DNA of 64,000 nt from an uncultured bacterium (GTDB taxonomy: Bacteria; Planctomycetota; UBA8108; UBA1146). Below, piece by piece: positions 26,901-36,490 of this stretch (the first letter of the stretch is position 1; each line of letters begins with the position of its first letter). The stretch lies in NCBI GenBank assembly GCA_913056395.1, contig CAJXMG010000013.1, positions 1-64,000 on the forward strand, read 5' to 3'. The position numbers were made by a program, and so were the translations under genes. The notes under the pieces were generated by a model. That model saw only the letters and a program-made list of their open reading frames with translations, did not search any database and had not been told where the DNA came from.

Positions 26901-29900
26901 GCGCACTCTGCAAATCCCCCTCCGGCAACGACTGTGGGAGATTTCATTGGAGATTCCTCGCCGGGGCGGTCAGTTCATGCTCGGTGAAAGTGTTCCCGTC
27001 ACAGTTCTTGCCAAAGATCTCTCTGGTGAGCCTGTCAGCAAGACGATGACTCTCTCTCTCTCGGAAAGAGTCCGCCGTGCGAACCGATGGAGTGTCAAAC
27101 GGCTGGAGGAATTCGAGGTCTCCACCGATAAAAGTGGCTTCGCACAAATCCGTGTCCCCCTTGAAAAAGCAGGCTCCCTGATCCTGAAAGCGGAAGGAAC
27201 CGATCGTTGGGGACACCCCATCAGTGCGCAAAAGTCGATTCGTGTCTTCGGTGATAAAGACGACTCCCAGTTGCTGTGGCTCGTTGATGATGTGGCGCTG
27301 GTTATCGGTGAAGAGAAGGAACTCTCTCTTCAATGTAATGGAACTTCTGGTCCCGCATTGCTGACCATTCTGGGAGATCAGTTGGTCAACCACCGGATCG
27401 TCAATTTACGAAAGGGAAAAAACACCCTTTCTTTCACAGCCGATCCGGCAATTCGATCTGCAGCCACTCTCCGCCTGGCGATGATGAACCGGACGGGACT
27501 CCATAAAGCAGAGACCACCTTCAAAATCCGCCGTCAATTGAAAGTTTCCATCACTCCTCCTAAAGGTGCCATCAACCCGGGGGATGAAGTCACCCTGGAA
27601 GTGGAAACAAAGGATCTTCTGGACCAGCCCGTTTCCGCTGAAATCGCATTGGCTGTTCTGGATGCATCGATCGATGATCTCTACCCCGATTGGTTCAGGA
27701 AACTGACCGTTTCCCAGAGTTCTCATGATCCAACACGGATCCTGTCGATCGCTTCATCCTGTGAGTTTCGCTACACCGGTGTCACCAAAGCCATCGAGGA
27801 AAGCCTCTTGGCAGAGAAGAGACGTCTCGAGATGAGGGAAATGGAGAAATCCCTGTCCCTCGGCCTGGAGGTTATGGCGAATGCGGATGCAGCCATGCCT
27901 GCCCCTGGAGCCGAAATGGCGCGCCAGGTGATGTCACGAGGTCGTGACAGGGGACTTGCCAGCAAAAAAGTCATATACGCTGAAGGAGCGTCCGGCGGTG
28001 CCTTTGGATCCCGTTTCGGGAGAGGTTTGAATTCCATCGGTGGTCGAGGTGGAAAAAATTCTGCGGACATGCTCATGCTCGGTGAGGATGAAAAGCCCGC
28101 CACACGCTATCTCGCGTTTTGGGAAGGTGCACTGAAGACCGATTCTTCGGGAAAAGGAACGGTGACATTCCGCGTCCCTGATCGCAACTCCACATGGCGT
28201 ATCCGCGCACGGGGAGTTGCTTCAGGTGATCTCTTTGGCGAAAACCAATCGAATTTTGTGACGCGTGAAAAACTGGTGATCGAATCTTTGATTCCGCAAA
28301 TCGCACTGGAAGGGGATGAGATCACACCACGGGTCCGCATCTTCAACGATACCGGACTGCAGACTCAGGCTTCCGTTTCCATCTCATGGCCCTCTGGAGA
28401 TGCAGAAAACGTCTCTGAAAGAACCATCGTACTCCTTCCAGGGCTTCAGGAGGTTCTTCTCGACCGTTGGCCGGCATTGGGAGCGGGCCCCGACCTTCCC
28501 TATCGCATCACTGTCGCGGTCGATGGGCAAAGCTGGACCCAGGATGGCAAGGTTTCTATTCAAAGGTGGGGACTGGATGCATTCAGCCGCGACAGCTGGA
28601 TTCTCTCCAATGAATCACAGCGTGAAAAAGTGGGCATCTCAGAAGGCACACAACTTCTTGATCGTAAACTGAGACTCACTCTGGGTGCGACCATTGACTC
28701 CGGGCTCGTCAATCGACTGACAAGTCGTCCTTCGGTGAGCCGCCTGATTCCCGGACCCTCTCCGGAAATCAGTGATAATTTCACCTTGGCGTCTCAACTG
28801 ATTGCTTATCTGCAAGCTCTTGCAATCTCATCAGAGCAATCCGGTTCCTTGGACAAACCCGTCGAAGAACAACTTCGTGCGTTGACAGAAAAGGCGATTC
28901 AACGACTGGTCACTGCACAAAACAGCCGCGGTGACTGGAGCTGGATCCCTGCTGGAAACTCCCGAAGTGATACTTTCTCAGTGGTGGTCACTTCCTGGGT
29001 GTTTGAATCCCTCTCTTTCGCCCGGTCATCCGGCTTTTCAGTTCCAGACCGAGTCTTCAGTCGGGCTGTCCCCCATCTGGAAGAGAAATTCCGCAATACG
29101 GATCAAAGCAAACTGAATCAAAAAGCGATTCTTCTGTCAGCGTTGGCGAGCAATGGTTCCGCTGACTTTGGCGCAGCCAATCGACTTCACAGAAACCGTA
29201 CCAAACTCTCCAATTCCGGATTGGGAGCACTGATTCGTGCACTCGTACATTTGAAGAAAAATGCCATGGCAACAGAGGTCGTCCAGACCCTGCTGGAACG
29301 TCAGAACGATGACGGCTCCTGGAGTGACAGCGACTCCAACCGCGCTGAATTTGCTCTCTATCGTGGTGGAAGATTCCTCACCGCCATGTCGATGCATTCC
29401 CTGTTGCTGGCCAATGCTCCCAGCAGTGCGCTGGAATCAACTTCCCGTTGGCTTCGCAATCAACTCACATTCCAACTCAACCGCAGTAGCGCTCTGTCCA
29501 TCGCTGCACTCCTCAAATGGCAAAGCGTGGCTGTTCCGAGTCAAAGAGCTTGTGAAGTGATTTTCAGTATCAACGGCACCGACCGCGGAACACTCCAGGT
29601 CGGGGATGGAAAAAATCATGATTCAGTGCTTCTGGATCTGGGCGACGGAGCTGGAGAGTTTGATCTGGCGACACGGGTCAGTGGAGATACCGGAGCCTTC
29701 TTCACAGCAGAGTTGTCTGGTCACTATGAGGGATATCCTGAACTCAAGGATCGGGATCTCAGCGTCAATGAAACCCAATTCCTGACCGTTCCTCCACGCA
29801 TGTCCGGACTCGAACTTCCCATCGGTTTCAATATCCTCAGAGAGACCAGAGAACGCTGGAAAAACAAAGTACGAAACCTACTTCCGGGTGAGTCTTCCCG

Positions 29901-31989
29901 TTTCGAGTTAAAGGTATCCAGTCCAAGAAATCGAAGTGAGTTCGTCGAGTTGGAGGTGCAGATTCCCAGTGGCTTGATGCTGGATGAAGAGTCGCTGAAT
30001 GGCAATTTCACCTACCACGAGTACCGCCGCGGTGTTTTGAAACTCTGGGGAACATTGAACAGGCGGATCAACGCAGACTTCTCTGTAGTGGCCGTCAGTC
30101 CAGGAGAGTATCGGATGCCTCCAGTGATCATCCGCAGTGTTGCAGAACCACAACGGATGACCGTTGGCATATCCCAGGTTGTGACTGTGTTAAATCCCGG
30201 AGAGACCAACCCCGATATATACCAGCCAACACCCGATGAGCTCTACGCCAGAGGAAAGAGATTCTGGGAAGACGGACGCTGGCGTGAATCCAGACAGACA
30301 CTTGAACCTTTGTGGACCGAGTATTCCGACGAGTTGAAAACAGCCCCCGCCCGTGAAATGGCTCGAATTCTCATGCTTTCTGCCATGGAAGCAGGTGACA
30401 ACTCATCGATGGTCTCCTTCTTTGAAATCCTCAAGGAGCGAAATCCTGACTTGTCACTCAGTCTCGTGAACTTCATTCGTCTGGGAGAAGCGTACCGGGT
30501 TTTGGGCGAGTCCTCTCGATCGATGGAGATCTTCAGTGCGGTCAATGAGGCGATCTTCGCTCGTGATCGCAAGGTCAGTGACCTGCTCTCTGCGAGCGAC
30601 CTGATCCCAGCCCTCAACCTGCTTCAAAGGCTGACTTTGGAAAACCCGCCGACGCCTGCCGTTCTTGCTGCGGAGCAATACCTTGCCGACGTTGCACTCG
30701 GTGCTTCGTCCGCTGATAGCGATTTGTCGATGGAAGAACGGATCAGTTTGGGCCTGAACGGACGCAGGGTTCTCTACCGATTCCTTGCATTACACGGTTC
30801 CGACCCGACAGCTCCTGATGCAGGCCTCAACCTTGTCAGCAATCTTTTGGGAAGCAAGAATTGGACTCTTGCCCGAAGAGAATCGGAAATGCTCGCACAG
30901 CGCTATCAGAAGCCCAGGTATCTCGATTCCTTCCGCTATACCCAGGCCGTGGCGATGTGGGCTCTGGGTGAAGATGATGATGCACTTCAACTACTGGAAG
31001 AAATTGCTTCAAGCCGCTACCCGATTCCTTCGGGAGGCGATCGACCCAGTGAAAACCGTGATCTGGCCCTCTTCATCATCGGTCAGATTCACCATGCCGC
31101 CAATCAACCCGAAAAGGCATCTCAATATTATGAACAGGTTCAGGCGCAGTTTGCAGATGCCCGTGATTCACTTAGGCAGATCAATGCCCGTGAACTTGAA
31201 CTCGATGAGATTTCCGAGTTCAGACCTGGTGACCCGGTGACTGTTGAGCTCCGGTATCGCAACATCGACAGTGCAGAAGTGCTCGCCTACAAAGTCAATC
31301 TCATGACTCTGGCCCTTCGCGAACAGGATCTCTCCCGTGTCACTGAAGTCAAACTCAGTGGTATCTCCCCGACTCTGAGAAAAACCGTCGAACTGGGTGC
31401 TCAGGGAACAGCCGGAGGAACCCTTCATTCCACTCGTGAAATCGAAATCCCGATCGAGGAAGAAGGTGCTTACCTCGTCATCATCAGGGGTGGGGATGTT
31501 CATACCTCAGGCCTCATCCTCGTCAATCGCATGGAGATGGTGGTTCAGAATCGTTCCGGTTCCCTGCGTGTCCAGATCGTTGACCCCACCACAGGCAAGC
31601 TGATCCCCGAGGTCGATGTCCGGGTTCTCAACCCTTACAACTCCGGGGCAGATGGAACCGCCTTCGGCACCACCGACAAAAGAGGTCTTTTCCTCGCTGC
31701 AACCGCGGATCAATACACCGTCATCGCCCGCAGAGACAAAAGTGATTACGCCTTCTATCGCATGTCTGGTCCCTCGTCCCCCCTCAGCGAAGAGCTCGAT
31801 GAGATTCAGGGCTGGTATGGACAAGAGATGGATGAAGAGTTTGAAGCGGTCCAGCAGTTACAAATGGAGGATTACTTCCAGAATGTGATTCGCTTCAACG
31901 CGGACAACCTCGGTACACGCAACTCACAGTGGCGCACCGATGTGGAAGCAACCCAAAAAGGAATCCAGATCAAGCAGGCAACGGACTGA
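23962..31989 (+). CDS. Giant exported alpha-2-macroglobulin-like protein with TPR-type flanks, no thioester
   Basis: About 2675 residues from the ATG preceded by GGAGG; an in-frame ATG 39 bases upstream lacks such a site. A signal peptide (FSLLLLLAAPALA) is followed by ~500 residues of TPR-like helical repeats (SESALDLLRKLESEYPNG, ESALDTFRKYVSEFPDG). Macroglobulin beta-sandwiches follow (~600-1150; DSATYQPGDSVRWSALVRD). A Met/Gly/Ala-rich stretch at ~1295-1375 lies where macroglobulins have the bait region, then the A2M domain (RYLAFWEGALKTDSSGKG, RVPDRNSTWRIRARG). At the thioester position (~1585-1615) there is no CxEQ motif. An alpha/alpha-toroid-like part, more TPR-like repeats (~2090-2410) and a terminal beta domain complete it. 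It is probably a periplasmic or surface protein of the YfaS/bacterial A2M kind; trapping by thioester is not expected. Confidence 0.85.
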   Translation: MRPLFYSRPQQSLPVIEEAPRVQFTAVLAAVSSFSLLLLLAAPALAQSDAEKPVDPELLPIAGSSIPKDLREAMILGKVTEGLEILDRLAEEKPERREDWLFFHASLLEQTDQSESALDLLRKLESEYPNGRWFHRVRFMKARLLKDLGRFGEAQRIIEQETLRLHSEERRIELAKLLIEEGDLLSAERDPGVVEEKPRDLIKAHAVYQQAAELNPPAPLLEKALFSMVRCSDGIGFPHEDDDRYVETFDYREKQGKEVIEDEYFGKNLLAVLLSRTDGMSPVTKRRSLEDLIARIDNEISGHPWRARFFSENVDKTFAEIRQESLRQIIDTYRQPSSRLAAMRRFIEVGEGHPLYWETRFQLGSMIEQTSGAEQAIDHWLELYGEIPALTEDSELAKLRSRTLFTVGNTHWNLANLESALDTFRKYVSEFPDGAEWAQSQENCIEIEARICERLLSEEDYSAARNAIETFSQKYPIHGKTLPLLYQSAKTWASEARSKLADLDLQEADVPKEVSNLLEKTITELRALNGKYPSDNEGQRAIFDVAVILEEDLLKPADAVEAYRECFGGSYESAARSRLEQLTKIDLSIETERLYRSTDAASFTLDTRNIESVSVDIFPIDIEAYFRKYQSRKNIEQLDLDLIDPWKSFDVDVLGHEPYRPCSQRVDLPVDGQGTWAVVVTAGELKATTLVVRTDLDMIVQAGRKDVLIYAQDMVQMKPAPRTRILIATPGPDDQPVIQDVVTGSDGTVRIQYDGLKLDDSVRVLAIRENDSAVSGVGLGNTLVARGLSPLGHILMDSATYQPGDSVRWSALVRDLKDQQWSLPAGETGRVRIFDPEGVEIFREESPFGDLGTLHGSVDLPTSAPMGLWRLEIVSPNGFRASQNFNVEVPKPLPVQLDFTAVRNVYVRGEQIELKVSAQTWYGKPLGGTEVSILLPYRNEQIEEKLILDDQGIATFTFDSRTAESSTLNFVAILQSEGIQRTLQIPLRQRLWEISLEIPRRGGQFMLGESVPVTVLAKDLSGEPVSKTMTLSLSERVRRANRWSVKRLEEFEVSTDKSGFAQIRVPLEKAGSLILKAEGTDRWGHPISAQKSIRVFGDKDDSQLLWLVDDVALVIGEEKELSLQCNGTSGPALLTILGDQLVNHRIVNLRKGKNTLSFTADPAIRSAATLRLAMMNRTGLHKAETTFKIRRQLKVSITPPKGAINPGDEVTLEVETKDLLDQPVSAEIALAVLDASIDDLYPDWFRKLTVSQSSHDPTRILSIASSCEFRYTGVTKAIEESLLAEKRRLEMREMEKSLSLGLEVMANADAAMPAPGAEMARQVMSRGRDRGLASKKVIYAEGASGGAFGSRFGRGLNSIGGRGGKNSADMLMLGEDEKPATRYLAFWEGALKTDSSGKGTVTFRVPDRNSTWRIRARGVASGDLFGENQSNFVTREKLVIESLIPQIALEGDEITPRVRIFNDTGLQTQASVSISWPSGDAENVSERTIVLLPGLQEVLLDRWPALGAGPDLPYRITVAVDGQSWTQDGKVSIQRWGLDAFSRDSWILSNESQREKVGISEGTQLLDRKLRLTLGATIDSGLVNRLTSRPSVSRLIPGPSPEISDNFTLASQLIAYLQALAISSEQSGSLDKPVEEQLRALTEKAIQRLVTAQNSRGDWSWIPAGNSRSDTFSVVVTSWVFESLSFARSSGFSVPDRVFSRAVPHLEEKFRNTDQSKLNQKAILLSALASNGSADFGAANRLHRNRTKLSNSGLGALIRALVHLKKNAMATEVVQTLLERQNDDGSWSDSDSNRAEFALYRGGRFLTAMSMHSLLLANAPSSALESTSRWLRNQLTFQLNRSSALSIAALLKWQSVAVPSQRACEVIFSINGTDRGTLQVGDGKNHDSVLLDLGDGAGEFDLATRVSGDTGAFFTAELSGHYEGYPELKDRDLSVNETQFLTVPPRMSGLELPIGFNILRETRERWKNKVRNLLPGESSRFELKVSSPRNRSEFVELEVQIPSGLMLDEESLNGNFTYHEYRRGVLKLWGTLNRRINADFSVVAVSPGEYRMPPVIIRSVAEPQRMTVGISQVVTVLNPGETNPDIYQPTPDELYARGKRFWEDGRWRESRQTLEPLWTEYSDELKTAPAREMARILMLSAMEAGDNSSMVSFFEILKERNPDLSLSLVNFIRLGEAYRVLGESSRSMEIFSAVNEAIFARDRKVSDLLSASDLIPALNLLQRLTLENPPTPAVLAAEQYLADVALGASSADSDLSMEERISLGLNGRRVLYRFLALHGSDPTAPDAGLNLVSNLLGSKNWTLARRESEMLAQRYQKPRYLDSFRYTQAVAMWALGEDDDALQLLEEIASSRYPIPSGGDRPSENRDLALFIIGQIHHAANQPEKASQYYEQVQAQFADARDSLRQINARELELDEISEFRPGDPVTVELRYRNIDSAEVLAYKVNLMTLALREQDLSRVTEVKLSGISPTLRKTVELGAQGTAGGTLHSTREIEIPIEEEGAYLVIIRGGDVHTSGLILVNRMEMVVQNRSGSLRVQIVDPTTGKLIPEVDVRVLNPYNSGADGTAFGTTDKRGLFLAATADQYTVIARRDKSDYAFYRMSGPSSPLSEELDEIQGWYGQEMDEEFEAVQQLQMEDYFQNVIRFNADNLGTRNSQWRTDVEATQKGIQIKQATD

Positions 31990-31990
31990 T

Positions 31991-32431
31991 CTAGTGAAGG
32001 ATGTATTCCAGTGCGTCGAGGACCTGGTCGGGATGATCGACCGTGGCCTGGGCGCGCTGGGAAATCTCCTTGAGGGCATGGTGAAGCGAAGGATCACGGA
32101 CGAGAATCAGCGGTTTGTCCGCTGCAAGGGCGATTCCCGCATCCATCGCTGCATTCCACTGACGATACTCTTCGCCAAACTGGGCAACGACCACATCACA
32201 ACGGTTCATCAGTACCCGGGTTCTCAGGTTATTGAACTGGGAAGCCAGTTCATCTTTCCAACGGGCACTGGGTTGTTCTCCGAGGATGTTTTCGCCGATC
32301 GCATCACTGAGAGGATGATCATCCTGAGGTCCGACAAACTCGATCGGCAAATCACGCTCTTGTGCTTTTGCCTTGAGTCTTCCACGCCAATCATCATGAA
32401 TCTGGCCAGCAAGATAGACGGTCAATTTCAT
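31991..32431 (-). CDS. YtoQ-family protein
   Basis: 146 residues from the ATG at 32429-32431, preceded by GAGGGG; longer readings start in low-quality sequence. MKLTVYLAGQIHDDW, VGPQDDHPLSDAIGENILG, NNLRTRVLMNRCDVVVAQFGE and RQWNAAMDAGIALA closely follow the YtoQ family, related to nucleoside 2-deoxyribosyltransferases. The family has no settled biochemical role; a nucleotide-processing activity is inferred from the fold. It stops two bases after the macroglobulin-like gene on the other strand, so the two genes converge without a visible terminator. Confidence 0.85.
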   Translation of the reverse strand: MKLTVYLAGQIHDDWRGRLKAKAQERDLPIEFVGPQDDHPLSDAIGENILGEQPSARWKDELASQFNNLRTRVLMNRCDVVVAQFGEEYRQWNAAMDAGIALAADKPLILVRDPSLHHALKEISQRAQATVDHPDQVLDALEYILH

Positions 32432-32465
32432 CTGGATGTCCCCTCGTGATTTCCGGTTTCGCAAA

Positions 32466-34421
32466 TTATCGCCGGTGATAGACGATCCACTCCAATAGCA
32501 AAGCCAACAACCCCAAAACCAATAACCACGGCCAATACTCCCTGCGTGCCTCACCCCAGGAAAACCCATCGGCTGTGGCGGAGGCGGAACCGAGACTGGC
32601 TCCGGGACGTGGTTCGATCCTGCTTTCCGCAAGTGACAGCAGGTTCACCGGTACTTCAAGTGAATAGAATCCAGCCGGGATCGAATCCTCATCACCAGAA
32701 CTTCTCTCACTTTGGAATTTGTGAACCCCGAGCTGATCAGAAGCTCTCCATTGCAAACGGCCATCCCTGTCTAGGGAACGGGTACGGGTCACCCCTGAGG
32801 GGTCGATATGAAACAACTCTCGGGTTTCACCACCGGGTCGCGCCTCCACGAGATCTCCACTGCGAACTCCAGAGTTGATTCCACTGCTTTGTCTTCCCAG
32901 ATCTCTCAAGGTAGCCGTGAAAAACAAGGGGAAGGAGGGACTCAGGGGCCAGCTCGACTCAAGGATGTCAAAGGAAACAACGATGCCCCTCACGCCTTCC
33001 GAAGCAAAGCGGGAGATCAATGCTCCTTCACGCACTTCTACCAGAGCACGGGTCCCTTTTCCGGGGGGGAGGGGCCGTGTTCTCAGGATGCGTCCGTCCA
33101 GCGGCGACATCGAAGAGAATCGCAACACCGGATCGTCTGCAGCCCAACGAACCAGCGGAGGTTGCTCGACGACTGCGGGAACTTCAGTCCAGTAAGGGGA
33201 AGGAACTGCATCAAACACCAGATGCCCAACTCCCCTTGGGAGTGTCTCCGGGACCTGACGATTCCAGATCACCACATCGTAGTCTCTGGAGAGAGACTCC
33301 GGATCGATGTCGTCAAAGGGGAGCCACTCTGATTGAAGATTGTCGACCACCGAGAGGGCATTTTTGAGGATGAGGTTTTCCTCACCGACCAACAAAACCC
33401 TCAGCGGCCGGCTCTTTTTGAGACTGAGCCATGCCCGATCATCTGATTCAAGCGCATCCCCTTCCTGCGCTTTCCAATGAGCTTCCAGATTGCGGAGATC
33501 ACCTGATCGGACACTGAATGATTGCAGCCACCGCTCACCCCCATCCAGAGTCCGGGTTGCTGCTTCTTCCAGCAGTTCGCCATCTCCGATCAATTCCAGT
33601 GTGCCTGAGAGCGCCTCATCACCGGTATTCCTCAACTCGAGAAGGACCTTGAGATCACCGCCCTCAGAAAATTCACGGCGGGCAGCGAAAGCAGTGATAC
33701 CAACATTCGACGAAGCTTCGCCGACAATCTCATGAATCACCGGCACTTCGATGGCATCTCCATTCCAGGCAGGAACAGCTCCATCGGTGATCACAATTAT
33801 TCGAGCATCCGCCTGATTGGAAAGAAGCTCAGTGCCGGCCTCTTCGGCCCCCTCTGGAATGGCAGGGATGACTTCGTCCTGACGAACGAATGAAAGGCCC
33901 AACTCGAGGGCTTCGACAAATCCGGTTTGACCCACTCCCACAGATAAACGATCGGCAGCGCGATCAAGGAGGGACAGATCAGTAGTAACCGGTGTCAACG
34001 CATCTGCCGAGGCTCCAAAAGAGATCAGCACTCCCCGTTCTCCGGCAATCTCATCCAATTTCTGATTGAGCACCTCACGGGCATGCTCAAACCTTGTTCG
34101 ACCATCTTCTTCGATGGAGTTCATACTCGCAGATCGATCTACCAGGAAGACATTCAATCTCGAACTGTCTGCCAAAGAACCTGATTCAGGTCTCAACAGT
34201 GCAAAAATCAGGAAAATCAAAACCAGTAACTGACAGAGCAGTAACAGGTTTCGAACCAATCTCTGGAATGGCGATCGTACCCGTTCATCCTCCAGCGCCT
34301 TTTGCCAAAGCAAGGTACTCCCCACCGTCATCGGCCGACGACGGATCTTGAGGAACCACAACAGCAACAACAACGGGATCAATGCTGCCCAGATCCAGAA
34401 TTGGGGGGCGCCTATCGTCAT
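32466..34421 (-). CDS. BatA/VWA membrane protein of the MoxR operon
   Basis: 651 residues from the ATG at 34419-34421 (MTIGAPQFWIWAAL), overlapping the DUF58 stop as ATGA. Two N-terminal membrane helices (FWIWAALIPLLLLLWFL and LLLLCQLLVLIFLIFALL) are the BatA/aerotolerance N-terminal module. A von Willebrand A domain starts at ~90 with the MIDAS motif DRSAS. A long extracytoplasmic beta-rich part follows and the protein ends in one membrane helix (WPWLLVLGLLALLLEWIVY) and a short basic tail. Such proteins work with MoxR ATPases, thought to mature or insert other envelope proteins. No client is evident. Confidence 0.85.
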   Translation of the reverse strand: MTIGAPQFWIWAALIPLLLLLWFLKIRRRPMTVGSTLLWQKALEDERVRSPFQRLVRNLLLLCQLLVLIFLIFALLRPESGSLADSSRLNVFLVDRSASMNSIEEDGRTRFEHAREVLNQKLDEIAGERGVLISFGASADALTPVTTDLSLLDRAADRLSVGVGQTGFVEALELGLSFVRQDEVIPAIPEGAEEAGTELLSNQADARIIVITDGAVPAWNGDAIEVPVIHEIVGEASSNVGITAFAARREFSEGGDLKVLLELRNTGDEALSGTLELIGDGELLEEAATRTLDGGERWLQSFSVRSGDLRNLEAHWKAQEGDALESDDRAWLSLKKSRPLRVLLVGEENLILKNALSVVDNLQSEWLPFDDIDPESLSRDYDVVIWNRQVPETLPRGVGHLVFDAVPSPYWTEVPAVVEQPPLVRWAADDPVLRFSSMSPLDGRILRTRPLPPGKGTRALVEVREGALISRFASEGVRGIVVSFDILESSWPLSPSFPLFFTATLRDLGRQSSGINSGVRSGDLVEARPGGETRELFHIDPSGVTRTRSLDRDGRLQWRASDQLGVHKFQSERSSGDEDSIPAGFYSLEVPVNLLSLAESRIEPRPGASLGSASATADGFSWGEARREYWPWLLVLGLLALLLEWIVYHRR

Positions 34422-35317
34422 GTCAGCCACCGCTTCTGACGCATCCATTCAAGGATGACCTGATCGAAGGGAATCGCGGTACTCACCTCCAGCGGCTGAA
34501 TCCTGAATCGCTGGCAATGATTTCTGAGGTCGGCACGAAACTCTTCTACCGCTCTTCGGTAAGCCTCAACGACTGAACGAGTGAGGGTGACATCGACATA
34601 CTCTGAAGTTTCCGTGTCGAGTAACCGCAGGTCGCCTTGCAGATTGGGCTCAACTTCATCGCCTGCGAGCAGATGAACCAGCCAACTCTCACCCCGGCTT
34701 CCAGGTACCTGCCGAAGGGCGTCTTCCAGTCCTTTCGGATCCATCAAATCTGAAATCAGGATCTGGATCGAACCCGGAGGACAGGAGGCAGCATGGGCTC
34801 TCAATGATCGGCCCAGAGCAGTCCCTTTCCCCGGATCAAGATTTTCAAGGGTATCGATCAAACGCAAGATTGAGCGGGAACCCCGTAAAGCCGGAAAGAA
34901 GGGACGCATCTTTTCATCGAAGACACGCAGGTGAACCCGATCGCCTGCTGAAAGAGCGATGGCTCCCAATGCTGCAGCAATTTGACGACAGTGTCTCCAC
35001 TTGTCCGGCTCTCCCTCATTCATTGAGGCAGAGGCATCGAGAAGCAGGAAGACATTGCGCTCTTCTTCCTCTTCAAAAAGTTTGATGAACAACTTTTCCA
35101 GGCGCCCAAAGATGTTCCAGTCGAGATGTCGAAGATCATCACCGGGTGTGTAATCCTTGTGATCCGCAAACTCGGTGGAAAGCCCCCTGCGGCGGGATCT
35201 CTTTTCACCCCGTAGCCTGCCCTGGGTAATCGACCGGGAGAAGAGCACCAGCTTGGCGCAGCGGGCGAGAAATTCCTCGTCCAGCAATGGGGCCTCCCGG
35301 GCCCCCACCTCACTCAT
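34418..35317 (-). CDS. DUF58 protein (VWA-like) of the MoxR operon
   Basis: 299 residues. The GLSTEFADHKDYTPGDDLRHLDWNIFGR segment around residues 48-75 (only its motif core is quoted by position: GDDLRHLDW) is the DUF58 signature, followed by a VWA-like metal motif DASASM. There is no membrane segment. The ATG overlaps the MoxR stop by 4 bases and its own stop overlaps the next start, so ATPase, DUF58 and BatA-like proteins are made in one coupled set. Function is inferred from this conserved trio: a chaperone-like system for envelope proteins. Confidence 0.9.
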   Translation of the reverse strand: MSEVGAREAPLLDEEFLARCAKLVLFSRSITQGRLRGEKRSRRRGLSTEFADHKDYTPGDDLRHLDWNIFGRLEKLFIKLFEEEEERNVFLLLDASASMNEGEPDKWRHCRQIAAALGAIALSAGDRVHLRVFDEKMRPFFPALRGSRSILRLIDTLENLDPGKGTALGRSLRAHAASCPPGSIQILISDLMDPKGLEDALRQVPGSRGESWLVHLLAGDEVEPNLQGDLRLLDTETSEYVDVTLTRSVVEAYRRAVEEFRADLRNHCQRFRIQPLEVSTAIPFDQVILEWMRQKRWLT

Positions 35318-36324
35318 GCGTCATTTGCTCCGGACTCCATCATTTCTGAAGTCTTTTCGATCACTTCACGGACGATTTCATCGACCGGGATTCCTTCCGC
35401 CTCGCCTTCGAAGCCGAGCAGGACTCGGTGACGCAAGGCAGCTGGTGCGGTCTGACGGATGTCTTCAAAGCTGACATGAAGGCGTCTGTCGAGGGCGGCG
35501 CGAACCTTTGCTCCCAACAGGAGCGATTGAACACCACGGGGACTGGCTCCATACCTCACCCAACGCTGAACCTGCTCGGTGGCAAATTCCGAATCCGGAT
35601 GGGTGGCGAGCAACATGCGTACTGCGAAATCCTGAACGTGGGGAGCGGCTTCCACTGCACGCACACTCTCCCGGTGCTGAAGGATCTTCTCGCCATTCAG
35701 AACTGGCTCCACTTGGGCTTCATGTTTTCCCGTGGTTCGGGTCAGGACCTCGTTGAGCTCATCCCTCTTGGGGAAGGGCACATGAACCTTGAATAGAAAA
35801 CGGTCCAGCTGTGCTTCCGGGAGAGGATAGGTGCCATCCATTTCCAACGGGTTTTGCGTCGCCAGGACGATAAATGGCTGATCCAGAGAATGGGTATCTC
35901 CGCCAGCGGTGACTTCCCCCTCCTGCATCGCTTCCAGCAATGCAGACTGGGTTTTCGGAGTCGCCCGGTTGACCTCATCCGCCAGGACGATCTGGGCAAA
36001 GATGGGACCACGCTGAAACTCGAACTTTTTGCGCCCGTTTTCATCTTCCGTGACGATTCGGGTTCCGGTGATATCTGCAGGCATCAAATCCGGGGTGAAC
36101 TGAATCCGCGAATAATCGAGGGCGAGAGAGCCACTCAGCGTTCTCACCAGAAGGGTTTTTCCCAATCCGGGAACTCCTTCGAGGAGACAGTGCCCCCCTG
36201 CAAAGAGGGCAATCAGCACCGATTCGACGACCTCATCCTGGCCGACGAGGATTTTGCCAACCTCGTCACGGACCTTCTGGAAGTCAGTTTTCAACTGATC
36301 GAGAGCTTCTTCTGCTGTGGCCAT
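35314..36324 (-). CDS. MoxR-family AAA+ ATPase
   Basis: 336 residues from the ATG at 36322-36324, which has GGAG seven bases upstream; a second ATG five codons earlier has no such site. Walker A is EGVPGLGKT, Walker B VLADEVNRA, sensor 1 VLATQNP and the arginine-finger/lid region RFLFKVHV to YGASPRGVQSLL. It hydrolyses ATP to remodel partner proteins, here most likely with the following VWA proteins. First gene of the operon; its promoter should lie in the gap to the divergent lipoprotein gene. Confidence 0.94.
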   Translation of the reverse strand: MATAEEALDQLKTDFQKVRDEVGKILVGQDEVVESVLIALFAGGHCLLEGVPGLGKTLLVRTLSGSLALDYSRIQFTPDLMPADITGTRIVTEDENGRKKFEFQRGPIFAQIVLADEVNRATPKTQSALLEAMQEGEVTAGGDTHSLDQPFIVLATQNPLEMDGTYPLPEAQLDRFLFKVHVPFPKRDELNEVLTRTTGKHEAQVEPVLNGEKILQHRESVRAVEAAPHVQDFAVRMLLATHPDSEFATEQVQRWVRYGASPRGVQSLLLGAKVRAALDRRLHVSFEDIRQTAPAALRHRVLLGFEGEAEGIPVDEIVREVIEKTSEMMESGANDA

Positions 36325-36399
36325 CGATTTCTCCTTCATGCGGGAATATCAGCATCTCCGATCAACCCGCCGAGGGCAAGGAACCGGCGAAAGTTGGCG

Positions 36400-36411
36400 A
36401 TTCCCGGGAAT
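36400..36411. promoter_or_regulatory. 12-bp palindrome between moxR and the lipoprotein gene
   Basis: ATTCCCGGGAAT is a perfect palindrome midway in the gap between two divergent starts (36324 and 36491). It could be an operator shared by both, or chance. Confidence 0.25.
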
Positions 36412-36490
36412 TTTGCTCGTGGGCTCTCCTGCAGTTTGTCCTTCGTGATACACTGCCCGCTCTTGTTCCATTTCGATGAAGAGGTATGTC

